A DNA stretch of 64,000 nucleotides from Lachnospiraceae bacterium. GTDB lineage: Bacteria > Bacillota > Clostridia > Lachnospirales > Lachnospiraceae. Below, in pieces: positions 35,037 through 43,517 of the stretch. Each line of letters opens with the position of its first letter. Within the stretch, counting starts at the first letter, position 1. The stretch is from contig JAFVAL010000005.1 in assembly GCA_017480565.1 (NCBI GenBank), forward strand, positions 25,052 through 89,051, given 5' to 3'. Below the pieces are notes generated by a model. The model saw nothing but the letters and a program-made list of their open reading frames with translations, did no database searches and had not been told where the DNA came from. Made by a program: the position numbers and the translations under genes.

Positions 35037-35651
35037 ATGAGCATGAAGATCGTTTGTCTGGACATGGAAGGCGTCGTGGTACCTGAGATCTGGATTGCAT
35101 TTGCAAAAGCAAGCGGTATCCCGGAGCTTACACGCACGACCCGCGATGAGCCGGATTATGATAAGCTGATGAAGTGGCGGCTTGGCATCTTAAAAGAGCA
35201 CGGACTGGGCTTAAAAGAGATCCAGGACGTGATCGCCACGATCGATCCGCTGCCGGGTGCGAAAGAGTTTTTGGATGAACTTCGCAGCAAGGCACAGGTC
35301 TTGATTTTGAGCGATACATTTACGCAGTTTGCAATTCCGCTCATGAAGAAGCTCGGATATCCGACGTTGTTTTGCAACACGTTGGAAGTCGGAGAAAACG
35401 GCGAGATCACGGGCTATCAGATGCGCTGTGCGCAGTCTAAGTTATCAACAGTGAAGGCTTTGCAGTCGATCGGATATGAGACGATTGCCGCAGGAGACAG
35501 TTTTAACGACCTGGGTATGATTAAGGCCGGCAAGCATGGATTTTTGTTTAAGAGCACCCCGCAGATCATCGCAGATCATCCGGAGATTCCAGCATTTGAG
35601 GAATTTGATGAGCTGCTTGCGGCGATCACGGCTGCCCTTGAAGAGGAATAA
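35037..35651 (+). CDS. thrH: ThrH: phosphoserine phosphatase / homoserine phosphotransferase
   Basis: 204 aa HAD-superfamily enzyme. Motif I reads LDMEGVVVPEIWIAFA, with Glu in place of the usual second Asp, as in ThrH of Pseudomonas. Motif II is LILSDTFTQF, and motif III/IV contains AGDSFNDLGMIKAG. ThrH dephosphorylates phosphoserine and can pass the phosphate to homoserine. It lies 10 bp after glyA, consistent with serine supply for GlyA. GAGGAT precedes the ATG; a second ATG at 35043 is possible. Confidence 0.9.
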   Translation: MSMKIVCLDMEGVVVPEIWIAFAKASGIPELTRTTRDEPDYDKLMKWRLGILKEHGLGLKEIQDVIATIDPLPGAKEFLDELRSKAQVLILSDTFTQFAIPLMKKLGYPTLFCNTLEVGENGEITGYQMRCAQSKLSTVKALQSIGYETIAAGDSFNDLGMIKAGKHGFLFKSTPQIIADHPEIPAFEEFDELLAAITAALEEE

Positions 35652-35684
35652 AGCGTTTAAATGAAGTGAAAGGAAGGTAGGATC

Positions 35685-36875
35685 ATGGCGTATAATTTCT
35701 TCTATTATGCACCGACAGAGGTTATTTTTGGTAAGGACACTGTGACGCGTGTCGGAGAGCTTGTGAAAAAGTACGGCGGCAAGAAGGTGCTCTTTGTGTA
35801 CGGCAGTGAGAGAATCCGCACCAACGGATTGCTCGATCAGATCGAGGCTTCGATGAAAGAGGCAGAGATTCCTTACTGGCTGCTTGGCGGCGTGGTGCCG
35901 AACCCGCACATCGAGAAGGCAAGAGAAGGCATGGAGATCGCGAAGAAGGAAGGCATCGATTTCTTCATCGGTATCGGCGGTGGTTCTGCGATTGATACCG
36001 CAAAGGCGATCGCTTACGGCATGACCGACCCGGATAAGGATGTCTGGGAGCTCTATGACGATGCGGTCAAGAGAATTCCTTCCGGTTGCTACCCGGTGGC
36101 TGCGATCTTAACCATTGCGGCGGCGGGATCTGAGACTTCCAACAGCTCCGTTTTGACCAATGCGGCGACAGGCATCAAGAGAAGTTATAACTCTGAGCTT
36201 GCACGTCCGAAGTTTGCGATCATGGATCCGACCTACACGCTGACCCTGCCCGACTGGCAGACCGAGAGCGGCTGCGCAGATATGATGATGCACACGATGG
36301 AGCGTTATTTCGTGCAGGGTGATACGATGGAAATCACCGACACGATCGCTGAAGCACTACTTCGTACGGTCATCAAGAACGCGAAGATTCTGCATAAGGA
36401 TCCGCAGAACTATGATGCGAGAGCAGAGGTGATGTGGGCTGGTTCGCTGGCACACAACGGTCTGACCGGCTGCGGCATTCACGCAGGTGACTTTGCTTGC
36501 CATTTGATCGAGCATGAGCTTGGCGGTTTGTTTGATGTCACCCATGGTGCAGGCCTGGCAGCGATCTGGAGCACCTGGGCAAGATATGTCTACAAAGACT
36601 GCCTGCCTCGTTTTGTCCGTTATGCAATCGAGGTTATGCAGGTCGAGCCTGGCGAGACCGATGAGGAGACCGCACTTCGCGGCATTGCGGCGATGGAAGA
36701 CTTCTACAAAGAGATCGGCATGCCGACCCGTATCCGTGACCTTGGCATCATGCCGACCGATGAGCAGTGCAGAGAAATGGCAAAGAGCTGCATGGTTGCT
36801 TCCGGTGGCAAGAAGGGCGAAGCGAAGGTTCTCTACGAAGAGGATGTCTACAACATTTATAAAGCGGCACTGTAA
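35685..36875 (+). CDS. Iron-containing alcohol dehydrogenase (butanol dehydrogenase-like)
   Basis: 396 aa, group III Fe-dependent, BdhA/YqhD-like. FFYYAPTEVIFGKDTV is the usual N-terminus, GIGGGSAIDTAKAIAYG binds the NAD(P) phosphates, and the iron ligands lie in GCADMMMHTMERYF (Asp, His), the HLIEHELGG His and DVTHGAGLAA His. It reduces aldehydes such as butyraldehyde during fermentation. A strong ribosome site precedes the ATG; tandem terminators follow. Confidence 0.93.
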   Translation: MAYNFFYYAPTEVIFGKDTVTRVGELVKKYGGKKVLFVYGSERIRTNGLLDQIEASMKEAEIPYWLLGGVVPNPHIEKAREGMEIAKKEGIDFFIGIGGGSAIDTAKAIAYGMTDPDKDVWELYDDAVKRIPSGCYPVAAILTIAAAGSETSNSSVLTNAATGIKRSYNSELARPKFAIMDPTYTLTLPDWQTESGCADMMMHTMERYFVQGDTMEITDTIAEALLRTVIKNAKILHKDPQNYDARAEVMWAGSLAHNGLTGCGIHAGDFACHLIEHELGGLFDVTHGAGLAAIWSTWARYVYKDCLPRFVRYAIEVMQVEPGETDEETALRGIAAMEDFYKEIGMPTRIRDLGIMPTDEQCREMAKSCMVASGGKKGEAKVLYEEDVYNIYKAAL

Positions 36876-36888
36876 AAAATGCTTATCT

Positions 36889-36913
36889 TGGCTGTCTTCG
36901 GACAGCCATTTTT
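36889..36913 (+). terminator. Terminator 1 after alcohol dehydrogenase
   Basis: TGGCTGTC (36889-36896), TTCG tetraloop, GACAGCCA (36901-36908), then five T. Confidence 0.85.
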
Positions 36914-36918
36914 CGTAT

Positions 36919-36948
36919 GGCACCTGTGGAAAAGGCAGGTGCCTTTTT
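36919..36948 (+). terminator. Terminator 2 after alcohol dehydrogenase
   Basis: GGCACCTG (36919-36926) pairs with CAGGTGCC (36936-36943), followed by five T. A tandem backup for the preceding hairpin. Confidence 0.85.
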
Positions 36949-37051
36949 CATTGCTCCCCCAAAAAATGATGTCAATAAAATGAGAATTTTGATAGAAGTT
37001 GCCTCAGAAGTTCAGATATAATGAGCTTTGTATGGAAAGGGGGTAATCCAT

Positions 37052-37807
37052 ATGCCAATCGTAAATGATAGGTTTTTAAGCTATCAGGCTGGACTGCATC
37101 TGGAACAGGATAAAGTGATTCCCAGTTTTGAAAATGAACAGCGTCTGTATTATCGCATCAAAGAAGGAGATTCTGAGGCGTTGTCTTCTTTTCGCTGCAT
37201 GTGGAAGAAGAAAAAACTCGCACCGCAGCGGGATGGATCGCTTCTTGGCGAGCAGTTTGGCGCGATCAGTGTGATCACTATGGTGTCAAGGTCGGTGATG
37301 ACCGGCGGCCTGGATGAGGGGATCGGATACGACATAGATGCTTTTTATACCGAAAAGATCAAACAGACACGTTCTCCGGAAGAAGTGGAGGAGATTCTGG
37401 CAGAGTTGGTCTCTTATTGCGTCACTTTGATGCAGGAAAACAAAGAGAAGATCAATGAAGTGTATTCTGCAAGGATCGTCAAATGTATCAACTACGTGCA
37501 CTATCATCTGCACGATAAGATCTCGTTGGCGGTGTTGGCGGAGAAATTCGAGGTGAGTCCTTCTTATCTGGCGACGCAATTTAAGAAAGAGACCGGCATG
37601 ACACTCATGGATTATGTCTCTGAGAAAAAGATGGAGAGTGCCAAGGGAATGCTGCGCTATTCGAATCTTTCGATCATTGAGATCTCGGATCTGTTTGCCT
37701 ATAGTTCGCAGAGCCATTTCACAAAAGTATTTCGGGAAACATACCATATGACGCCGAAGCAGTATCGGGATGAATTTCATGCTGCGAGCGAAATGATGGA
37801 GAGTTGA
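37052..37807 (+). CDS. AraC/YesN-like transcriptional regulator
   Basis: 251 aa. The N-terminal 150 residues form the same helical domain found in the middle of the GH43-AraC fusion at 12662-15094 (RIKEGDSEALSSFRCMWKK, AISVITMVSRSVMTGGLDEG). Residues about 155-245 hold two AraC HTH motifs ending in SSQSHFTKVF and TPKQYRDEF. The start is the ATG at 37052, 8 nt after AAAGGGGG. It lies 157 bp upstream of a sugar-binding lipoprotein gene on the same strand and is the best candidate for its regulator. Confidence 0.88.
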   Translation: MPIVNDRFLSYQAGLHLEQDKVIPSFENEQRLYYRIKEGDSEALSSFRCMWKKKKLAPQRDGSLLGEQFGAISVITMVSRSVMTGGLDEGIGYDIDAFYTEKIKQTRSPEEVEEILAELVSYCVTLMQENKEKINEVYSARIVKCINYVHYHLHDKISLAVLAEKFEVSPSYLATQFKKETGMTLMDYVSEKKMESAKGMLRYSNLSIIEISDLFAYSSQSHFTKVFRETYHMTPKQYRDEFHAASEMMES

Positions 37808-37964
37808 GAGTAAATTCTTTCTAATTTTATTATATTTTTTAACACAAGAAAAAGATCGTGATAAAAATAAAAATATAATGGGATACAAGTATATTCATTT
37901 AGTATATATTAAGAAATGCCGGCAAAACAAAACAATAAACAAGTCTCGATAGGAGAAGATTTTA

Positions 37965-39029
37965 ATGAAAAAGAGATTATTAGCTTTACTTATGGTTCTC
38001 GTTCTGTGCGTTAGCGTTGTAGCAGGCTGCGGAAGCAAAGAAGAAGATAAGCCCGCTGAGACCACAACCAAGGCAGCTGAGACCACAACCGCAAAGCCCG
38101 CTGACGATGCACAGCCTGCTGATGATGGTTTAACCGAAGAGAAGATCACTGCTGAGTATAAGTTCGCTCTTATGCTTCAGAACACCTGGAATCCTTTCTT
38201 TACTGAGATCCGCGTAGGTATCGAGGATGCTCTGACCGAGAAGGGTGTAGACGTTACCAAGCAGTTCCAGACCCTGGATGGCAACACCGATATCGCTAAG
38301 CAGATCAACGACCTTGAGGACCTGATCTCTGCTGGTACCAACGTTGTATTCCTTAACACCACAGACTCCACCGGTATCGATGCTTCTGCAAAGAAGGCAA
38401 AAGAGGCTGGTATGGTTCTGATCGCAATCGATACTCCTCAGGATAACCCGGAACCGCTCCTTTCCACCGTTGCTTCTGATAACTACGGTGCTGGCGTTCT
38501 TTGCGCAGAGAAGCTTGCTGAGGCTCTTGGCGAGACCGGCGACTGCGGCGCTTACCTTCGTTCCACTTCTAAGGTTGCAGCTCTTCGTGGCAGCGGCTTT
38601 ATGGATACCATTGAGGCAAATTATCCGAATATGGCGATCGTAAACAAGCAGGAAGGTACTGCAGGTTCTGCAGACGCAGCTCTTCCTTGCATGGAGAACA
38701 TCCTTCAGGCTAACCCTGATATCACTGGTATGTTCGCTCTGAACGATCCTTCTGCACAGGGTTGCATCTCCGCAATCAAGTCCGCAGGTAAGATCGAGCA
38801 GATCAAGGTTGTTGCAGTTGATGGTTCCAAGGAAGCGAAGCAGCTGGTTCTGGCTGGTGAGCAGCTTGGTTCTTCCGCTCAGTTCCCTGGCGAGATGGGA
38901 AGACTTTCTGTTGAGTCTGCTTACACCTTCTTACTTGGTGGTACTGTAGACGCTGAGCAGTTGATCCCGACCCAGTGGATGAACATCGACAACGCAGCTA
39001 CAATGAAGAACTATGACTATGACAACTAA
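37965..39029 (+). CDS. Sugar ABC transporter substrate-binding lipoprotein (RbsB-like)
   Basis: 354 aa. Lipoprotein signal with lipobox VAGC (Cys22), then a Thr/Ala/Glu linker and a type I periplasmic binding fold (about 55-350) as in ribose- or xylose-binding proteins: FALMLQNTWNPFFTEI, DGNTDIAKQINDLEDLI, FLNTTDSTGID, AIDTPQDNPEP, ALNDPSAQG, VVAVDGSKEA. AGGAG precedes the ATG. Its codons favour GCT, GGT, ACC and CTT more than its neighbours, the look of a highly expressed gene. No permease or ATPase gene is nearby, so it is an orphan or uses a distant transporter. Confidence 0.93.
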   Translation: MKKRLLALLMVLVLCVSVVAGCGSKEEDKPAETTTKAAETTTAKPADDAQPADDGLTEEKITAEYKFALMLQNTWNPFFTEIRVGIEDALTEKGVDVTKQFQTLDGNTDIAKQINDLEDLISAGTNVVFLNTTDSTGIDASAKKAKEAGMVLIAIDTPQDNPEPLLSTVASDNYGAGVLCAEKLAEALGETGDCGAYLRSTSKVAALRGSGFMDTIEANYPNMAIVNKQEGTAGSADAALPCMENILQANPDITGMFALNDPSAQGCISAIKSAGKIEQIKVVAVDGSKEAKQLVLAGEQLGSSAQFPGEMGRLSVESAYTFLLGGTVDAEQLIPTQWMNIDNAATMKNYDYDN

Positions 39030-39098
39030 TTCGTAAGAACTAGTTTCATAATCAGTTAAATTTGCTGTTAAGTTTTCATAAGATATCTTTTCGGAGAG

Positions 39099-39136
39099 AT
39101 CCTCGGGTTGCTTGTCCCGGGGATTTTCTCTTTTTA
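39099..39136 (+). terminator. Terminator after sugar-binding lipoprotein
   Basis: ATCCTCGGG (39099-39107) pairs with CCCGGGGAT (39116-39124), followed by TTTCTCTTTTT. Confidence 0.82.
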
Positions 39137-39165
39137 AGGGAAATGTTTTGTTAATTATATAACGC

Positions 39166-39195
39166 TTGTCTTTTACAGATGGGCTATGTTATAAT
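39166..39195 (+). promoter_or_regulatory. Promoter of riboswitch-transporter transcript
   Basis: TTGTCT (39166-39171), 18-bp spacer, TATAAT (39190-39195) with extended TGT, placing the start just before the riboswitch. Confidence 0.7.
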
Positions 39196-39220
39196 CATTT
39201 TCGGCGCAAGGCGCGCCTGG

Positions 39221-39352
39221 AAATCGATAACAGGGAGTAACCAATCACCCGCGAGGGTGGATTTGTGATCGTCAGTACGGCTTTTGCCCGGTGCAAATGA
39301 GATGGTGAGACTTTTATCGCAGTAGGAAACTGCGGTAGGAGTCTCTTTTTTT
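39221..39352 (+). ncRNA. yybP-ykoY (Mn2+) riboswitch with transcription terminator
   Basis: The conserved pieces of the yybP-ykoY class are present in order: AGGGAGTAA (39232-39240), ATCGTCAGTACG (39268-39279) and GGTGAGAC (39304-39311). P1 closes by CGATAA (39225-39230) with TTATCG (39314-39319). The 3' P1 strand also forms the left arm of a 17-bp terminator stem (39307-39323 with 39329-39345), followed by seven T. Ligand-bound P1 would therefore prevent termination and switch the gene on, as known for Mn2+ sensing by this class. The downstream gene is an SLC13/ArsB-like transporter. Confidence 0.85.
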
Positions 39353-39406
39353 ATCGAAAAGAGACTTCCCGCAGCGCTAACTTTTTGAAAGGATGGAACA
39401 TTTATC

Positions 39407-40675
39407 ATGAAACTCTTTGCCCTCGTGTTGTTTCTCATCACGTATGTGCTTCTGGTGGCGATCCCAGGAAAACGTGTCTACACAGCCCTAATCTCGGCGG
39501 CGATTTTCTTGATTGTAGGGATTGTCACACCGTTGGAGGCCTGGAGTGCAATCAACTGGAACGTGCTTTTGATGATTGCGGGCACGATGATTACCGTCGT
39601 CTACTTTATCGACTCGAAGATGCCGGATCGGATCGCCGATTTGCTGCTTCAAAAGGCGCCTAATGTGATGTGGGTGATCATTTTTATGTCTCTGTTTTCC
39701 GGTGTTGTCTCAGCATTTATGGACAATGTGGCGACTGTTTTGATGCTTGCGCCGGTCGGCTTATCCGTGGCGAAAAAGCTTAAGATTTCTCCTGTTCCGA
39801 TGCTGGTCTGTATCTCGGTTTCTTCGAACCTTCAGGGTGCTGCGACGTTGGTCGGTGATACCACTTCGATTATGCTCGGCGGCTACGCGGGTATGGACTT
39901 TACGGATTTCTTCTGGATGCTAGGAAAGCCTGGTATCTTCTGGGCAGTGGAGCTCGGCGCAATCGGAACCGTGTTTGTGATGATGTATCTGTTCCGCAAG
40001 GAGAAGCAAAAAGTCGATGCAGGGAAACTTACGGAAGTCAAAGATTATGTCCCCAGCTACCTGCTTCTAGGAACCGTGCTCGCCTTGATTTTTGCTTCGT
40101 TTTTCCAGGGAAAGCCTGCCCTGACCAACGGCATCATTTGCATGATCTTCGCACTCATCGGCGCGATCTATACCTGGATCAAGGATCGCTCACCGGAAGA
40201 AGCAAAGCATGCTCTGGCAGGCGTTGATTTCGAGACGCTTGGACTTCTGCTTGGACTCTTTATTGTGATTGAAGGCCTAACGCAGGCGGGCATTGTAAAT
40301 GATATCGCAAACCTGATCGTGAAGCTTGGCGGAGACAACTTGTTTGTGCTTTATACCTTGATTGTGTGGCTCTCTGTCGCAGCCTCTGCCTTTATCGATA
40401 ATATCCCTTATGTGGCGACGATGCTCCCGGTTGTGGCAGGCGTGGCAAGCATTCTGGGCACCTCCCCGTACCTGCTGTTCTTCGGACTCTTAACCGGTGC
40501 AACACTGGGCGGTAACATCACGCCGATCGGCGCTTCCGCGAACATCACGATGCTCGGCATTCTTAAAAAAGAAGGCTACGAGGTGAAAGCAGGAGAGTTT
40601 ATGAAGATCAGCGTACCGTTTACACTCGTGGCGGTGGTTGCAGGATATGTGTTCCTGTGGCTTGTGTGGGCGTGA
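39407..40675 (+). CDS. SLC13/ArsB/NhaD-like ion transporter under Mn2+ riboswitch
   Basis: 422 aa, about 11 membrane segments, ion transporter superfamily. FMDNVATVLMLAPVGLSVA in the first half and FIDNIPYVATMLPVVAGV in the second are the paired re-entrant motifs of ArsB/NhaD/CitMHS proteins. GAATLVGDTTSIMLGGYAG and GGNITPIGASANITMLGI are the matching substrate-site loops. AAAGGATGG precedes the ATG. Placement behind a yybP-ykoY riboswitch suggests a role in manganese or linked metal or pH homeostasis, possibly export. That is inference; the family as a whole moves arsenite, sodium, citrate or other ions. Confidence 0.88.
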   Translation: MKLFALVLFLITYVLLVAIPGKRVYTALISAAIFLIVGIVTPLEAWSAINWNVLLMIAGTMITVVYFIDSKMPDRIADLLLQKAPNVMWVIIFMSLFSGVVSAFMDNVATVLMLAPVGLSVAKKLKISPVPMLVCISVSSNLQGAATLVGDTTSIMLGGYAGMDFTDFFWMLGKPGIFWAVELGAIGTVFVMMYLFRKEKQKVDAGKLTEVKDYVPSYLLLGTVLALIFASFFQGKPALTNGIICMIFALIGAIYTWIKDRSPEEAKHALAGVDFETLGLLLGLFIVIEGLTQAGIVNDIANLIVKLGGDNLFVLYTLIVWLSVAASAFIDNIPYVATMLPVVAGVASILGTSPYLLFFGLLTGATLGGNITPIGASANITMLGILKKEGYEVKAGEFMKISVPFTLVAVVAGYVFLWLVWA

Positions 40676-40697
40676 AAAATGATATAGACCAATGTTA

Positions 40698-40724
40698 TTA
40701 GCACTCGTATCAAACGAGTGCTAA
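40698..40724 (+). promoter_or_regulatory. CIRCE element (HrcA operator) upstream of htpG
   Basis: TTAGCACTC (40698-40706), 9-nt spacer, GAGTGCTAA (40716-40724): an exact match to the CIRCE consensus bound by the heat-shock repressor HrcA. It lies 7 bp upstream of the -35 box of the htpG promoter. Confidence 0.95.
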
Positions 40725-40731
40725 TTTTTCG

Positions 40732-40760
40732 TTGACATTTCCCTGTCACCGGAGTACAAT
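40732..40760 (+). promoter_or_regulatory. Sigma-A promoter of htpG
   Basis: TTGACA (40732-40737), 17-bp spacer, TACAAT (40755-40760); near-consensus, directly after the CIRCE element. Confidence 0.88.
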
Positions 40761-40817
40761 GTTCTTTGTGAAAAATGGTGCCGCTCTGGCACATGCAATA
40801 GAGAAGGAGTTGATAGT

Positions 40818-42791
40818 ATGGCAAGTAAGAATGGCAATCTGTCGATCAACAGCGAGAACATTTTCCCGATCATTAAGAAGTGGCTGTATTCCGACAGTGA
40901 TATCTTTTACCGTGAGTTGATTAGTAATGGCTGCGATGCGATTACGAAGTTAAAGAAGCTGGAGGCGGTCGGCGAGTATGAGTTCGCTGACGGCTATCAG
41001 CCGAGGATTCTGGTGACGACGGACGCGGAGAAGAAGACGATCACCGTGGAGGATAACGGTATCGGTATGACCTTCGAGGAAGTGGATAAGTTCATCAATC
41101 AGATCGCATTTTCTGGCGCTGCGGATTTCCTTGATAAGTATAAAGACAAGACGAATGATGACCAGATCATCGGACATTTCGGCCTCGGCTTTTATTCCGC
41201 GTTTATGGTCGCGGATGAGGTGGAGATCGATACGTTATCGTATCTGCCGGATGCGACGCCGGTGCACTGGAACTGTGACGGCGGTACCGAGTTTGCGATG
41301 AAGGAAGGCACGCGGACTGAGGTTGGTACGAAGATCACCCTGCATCTTGCAGAGGATGAGACGAAGTTCTGCAATGAATGGGAAGCACGCCGGATTATCG
41401 AGAAGTATTGCTCGTTCATGCCTGTTGAGATTTATCTGAACTACGAGCAGGAAGCGGAGCGCCTTTCGAAGGATTATGAGGAGAAGAAGGCGAAGGCAAA
41501 AGAGGACGAGGAAGTCACGTTAGAGCTTCCGAAGCCGATCAACGATCCGAAGCCGCTCTGGACGAAGCATCCGAACGACTGCACGGAGGAAGAGTATAAG
41601 GAGTTCTACCGGCACGTATTCCACGACTATAGAGAGCCTTTGTTCTGGATCCATCTGAACATGGATTATCCGTTTAACTTAAAGGGTATCTTGTACTTCC
41701 CGAAGATCAACATCGAGTATGAGTCCGTGGAAGGCACGATCAAGCTTTACAACAACCAGGTCTTCATCGCGGACAACATCAAGGAGGTCATTCCGGAGTA
41801 CCTGCTCTTATTAAAGGGCGTGATCGATTGTCCGGATCTTCCGTTAAATGTATCCAGAAGCGCACTGCAGAATGATGGCTTTGTCAATAAGATCTCGGAT
41901 TACATTTCCAAGAAGGTGGCGGATAAGCTCTCCGGTATGTGCAAGACCGACCGTGAGAACTACGAGAAGTACTGGGATGACATTCATCCGTTTATAAAGT
42001 ATGGCTGCATCCGCGACGGAAAGTTCTTCGACCGCATGAGCGACTTTGTGCTCTATAAGGATCTCGATGGCAAGTATCAGACGATCAAGGAACTTGCGCC
42101 AGAAGAGGAAAAGACAGAAGAGGAGAAGGCAGAGAATAATGATTCTACAGTTGTAGATGAGAATGGCGAAGAGGTCGAGACCGAGGAGAAGGAACCGGCC
42201 AACACCATCTATTATGTAACTGATGAGACGACGCAGAGCCAGTACATCAAGATGTTCAAGGATGCGGGGATGAACGCGGTGCTGATGAAGGCATCGATCG
42301 ATATTCCTTTCATGCAGAACATGGAGATGCGCAGACAGGATGTGAAGTTCCAGAGAATCGATGCAGATCTGTCGGATGTCTTTAAGGATGAGACCGTAGA
42401 AGAGGCTGGCGATATCACCGAGAAGCTGACGGAGCTCTTTAAAAAGGCTTTGGACAACGAGAACCTGAAGGTGACGGTGGATAAGTTAAAGAACGATAAA
42501 GTTGCCGCGATGGTGACGATGTCTGAAGAGAGCCGTAGAATGCAGGATATGATGATGATGTACGGCATGGGCGATGGCGGCACGAACAACCAGGATCTGA
42601 CACTTGTGCTCAACACCAATCATCCGCTGGTGCAGTATTTGACCGAACATCCGGAGAAAGAGAACAATGACTTGATCTGCAAGCAGCTTTATGATCTGGC
42701 ACTGCTTTCGCATCATCCGCTCTCTCCGGAGGAGATGAGTGCATTTGTCGAGAGAAGCAACGAAGTGCTGCAGATTTTGGCGGAGAAGTAA
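40818..42791 (+). CDS. htpG: Hsp90-family chaperone HtpG
   Basis: 657 aa, cytoplasmic ATP-dependent chaperone. The GHKL ATPase domain carries FYRELISNGCDAITKL, VEDNGIGM and GHFGLGFYSAFMVAD. The middle domain has EPLFWIHLNMDYPFNLKGILYFP and LPLNVSRSALQND with the catalytic-loop Arg. An acidic insert (about 430-465, EEEKTEEEKAENND) is longer than in most bacterial HtpG. The C-terminal dimer domain ends near the stop. AAGGAG lies 8 nt before the ATG. Control by CIRCE/HrcA is visible upstream. Confidence 0.96.
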   Translation: MASKNGNLSINSENIFPIIKKWLYSDSDIFYRELISNGCDAITKLKKLEAVGEYEFADGYQPRILVTTDAEKKTITVEDNGIGMTFEEVDKFINQIAFSGAADFLDKYKDKTNDDQIIGHFGLGFYSAFMVADEVEIDTLSYLPDATPVHWNCDGGTEFAMKEGTRTEVGTKITLHLAEDETKFCNEWEARRIIEKYCSFMPVEIYLNYEQEAERLSKDYEEKKAKAKEDEEVTLELPKPINDPKPLWTKHPNDCTEEEYKEFYRHVFHDYREPLFWIHLNMDYPFNLKGILYFPKINIEYESVEGTIKLYNNQVFIADNIKEVIPEYLLLLKGVIDCPDLPLNVSRSALQNDGFVNKISDYISKKVADKLSGMCKTDRENYEKYWDDIHPFIKYGCIRDGKFFDRMSDFVLYKDLDGKYQTIKELAPEEEKTEEEKAENNDSTVVDENGEEVETEEKEPANTIYYVTDETTQSQYIKMFKDAGMNAVLMKASIDIPFMQNMEMRRQDVKFQRIDADLSDVFKDETVEEAGDITEKLTELFKKALDNENLKVTVDKLKNDKVAAMVTMSEESRRMQDMMMMYGMGDGGTNNQDLTLVLNTNHPLVQYLTEHPEKENNDLICKQLYDLALLSHHPLSPEEMSAFVERSNEVLQILAEK

Positions 42792-42808
42792 AGAGAAAAT
42801 AGGAAATG

Positions 42809-42834
42809 ACCGGCGCTTTAGGGCGCCGGTTTTC
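42809..42834 (+). terminator. Terminator after htpG
   Basis: ACCGGCGC (42809-42816), loop TTTAGG, GCGCCGGT (42823-42830), then TTTT. It also faces the convergent toxin-like gene. Confidence 0.8.
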
Positions 42835-42836
42835 TG

Positions 42837-43496
42837 TTAGGTGGAGATATGACTCTCGAGCGAGAGGATCTGGTCTTGTAGTTGTTGATTTTCTGATTCC
42901 AGACATTTCAGCTTGGATTGATACTCAGCCAATTCCTCTGAAAGCTCATCCCGCTGCATCGTACATTTCTCATTATCGTACAAAAAAGAAGGAAAGTATT
43001 TTTTGAGAACAAGCGTCTCAATGATACGAAATGTGTCAGAATTCGGTGCAATCCTACCATTCTGTTGATAGAGAATCCGATTTATGCTGACCGTGCGAAG
43101 ATCGTTCAGTTTTAAGACGGAATCATGTGTAATAAAAGCATATTCGCTACTTTTTAATAGAAACAAATCGCTTCTTGAGGAAGGGAAGTCAACAGGATGA
43201 TATACTTCTTTATGCTTCCCAGAATCATAAGTGAAAATGGGAAGAACATAGAGAAGACGCTGCTTCACACCCAGTACTAAGCCTCGATGCTCATATGACA
43301 TCTCTGGAATATAGTTTTTCCCAAACTCAAACTGATAAACTTCTCCCTTCTTAACTCCTTTTTGCGTGAAGTTTTTTCGCCGCCCATCAACCCAGCGAAT
43401 GTCTGATTTTGAAAATCGTTGGAGTTCGTCTGGGGAGAACTGTGCAGAAAGAATTGCTTCATTTGTCCTGTTTTGTGCTTGCAGATATACGTTCAA
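42837..43496 (-). CDS. PemK/MazF-like toxin candidate with C-terminal coiled coil
   Basis: 219 aa, start TTG 43496 four bases after AGGAGGTG. Residues about 45-150 fit the PemK/MazF/ToxN beta-barrel pattern: KKGEVYQFEFGKNY at the first strand, EHRGLVLGVKQRLLYVLPI for the next strands, and LKLNDLRTVSINRIL where MazF-type proteins have the DQIRTIDxxR motif. The last 45 residues (DELSEELAEYQ to SLESHIST) are a heptad-rich coiled coil, unusual for the family. No protein antitoxin gene is adjacent; instead an array of small RNA hairpins and a terminator precede the gene, as in type III systems (ToxIN, CptIN, TenpIN). Endoribonuclease activity is inference. Confidence 0.65.
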   Translation of the reverse strand: MNVYLQAQNRTNEAILSAQFSPDELQRFSKSDIRWVDGRRKNFTQKGVKKGEVYQFEFGKNYIPEMSYEHRGLVLGVKQRLLYVLPIFTYDSGKHKEVYHPVDFPSSRSDLFLLKSSEYAFITHDSVLKLNDLRTVSINRILYQQNGRIAPNSDTFRIIETLVLKKYFPSFLYDNEKCTMQRDELSEELAEYQSKLKCLESENQQLQDQILSLESHIST

Positions 43497-43517
43497 GGGA
43501 CACCTCCTATAGAAATG

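Noticed and set aside
34139-35137. 332-codon minus-strand frame across glyA and thrH
   Set aside because: Antisense to two conserved genes, Arg/His-rich, no supporting start signal.
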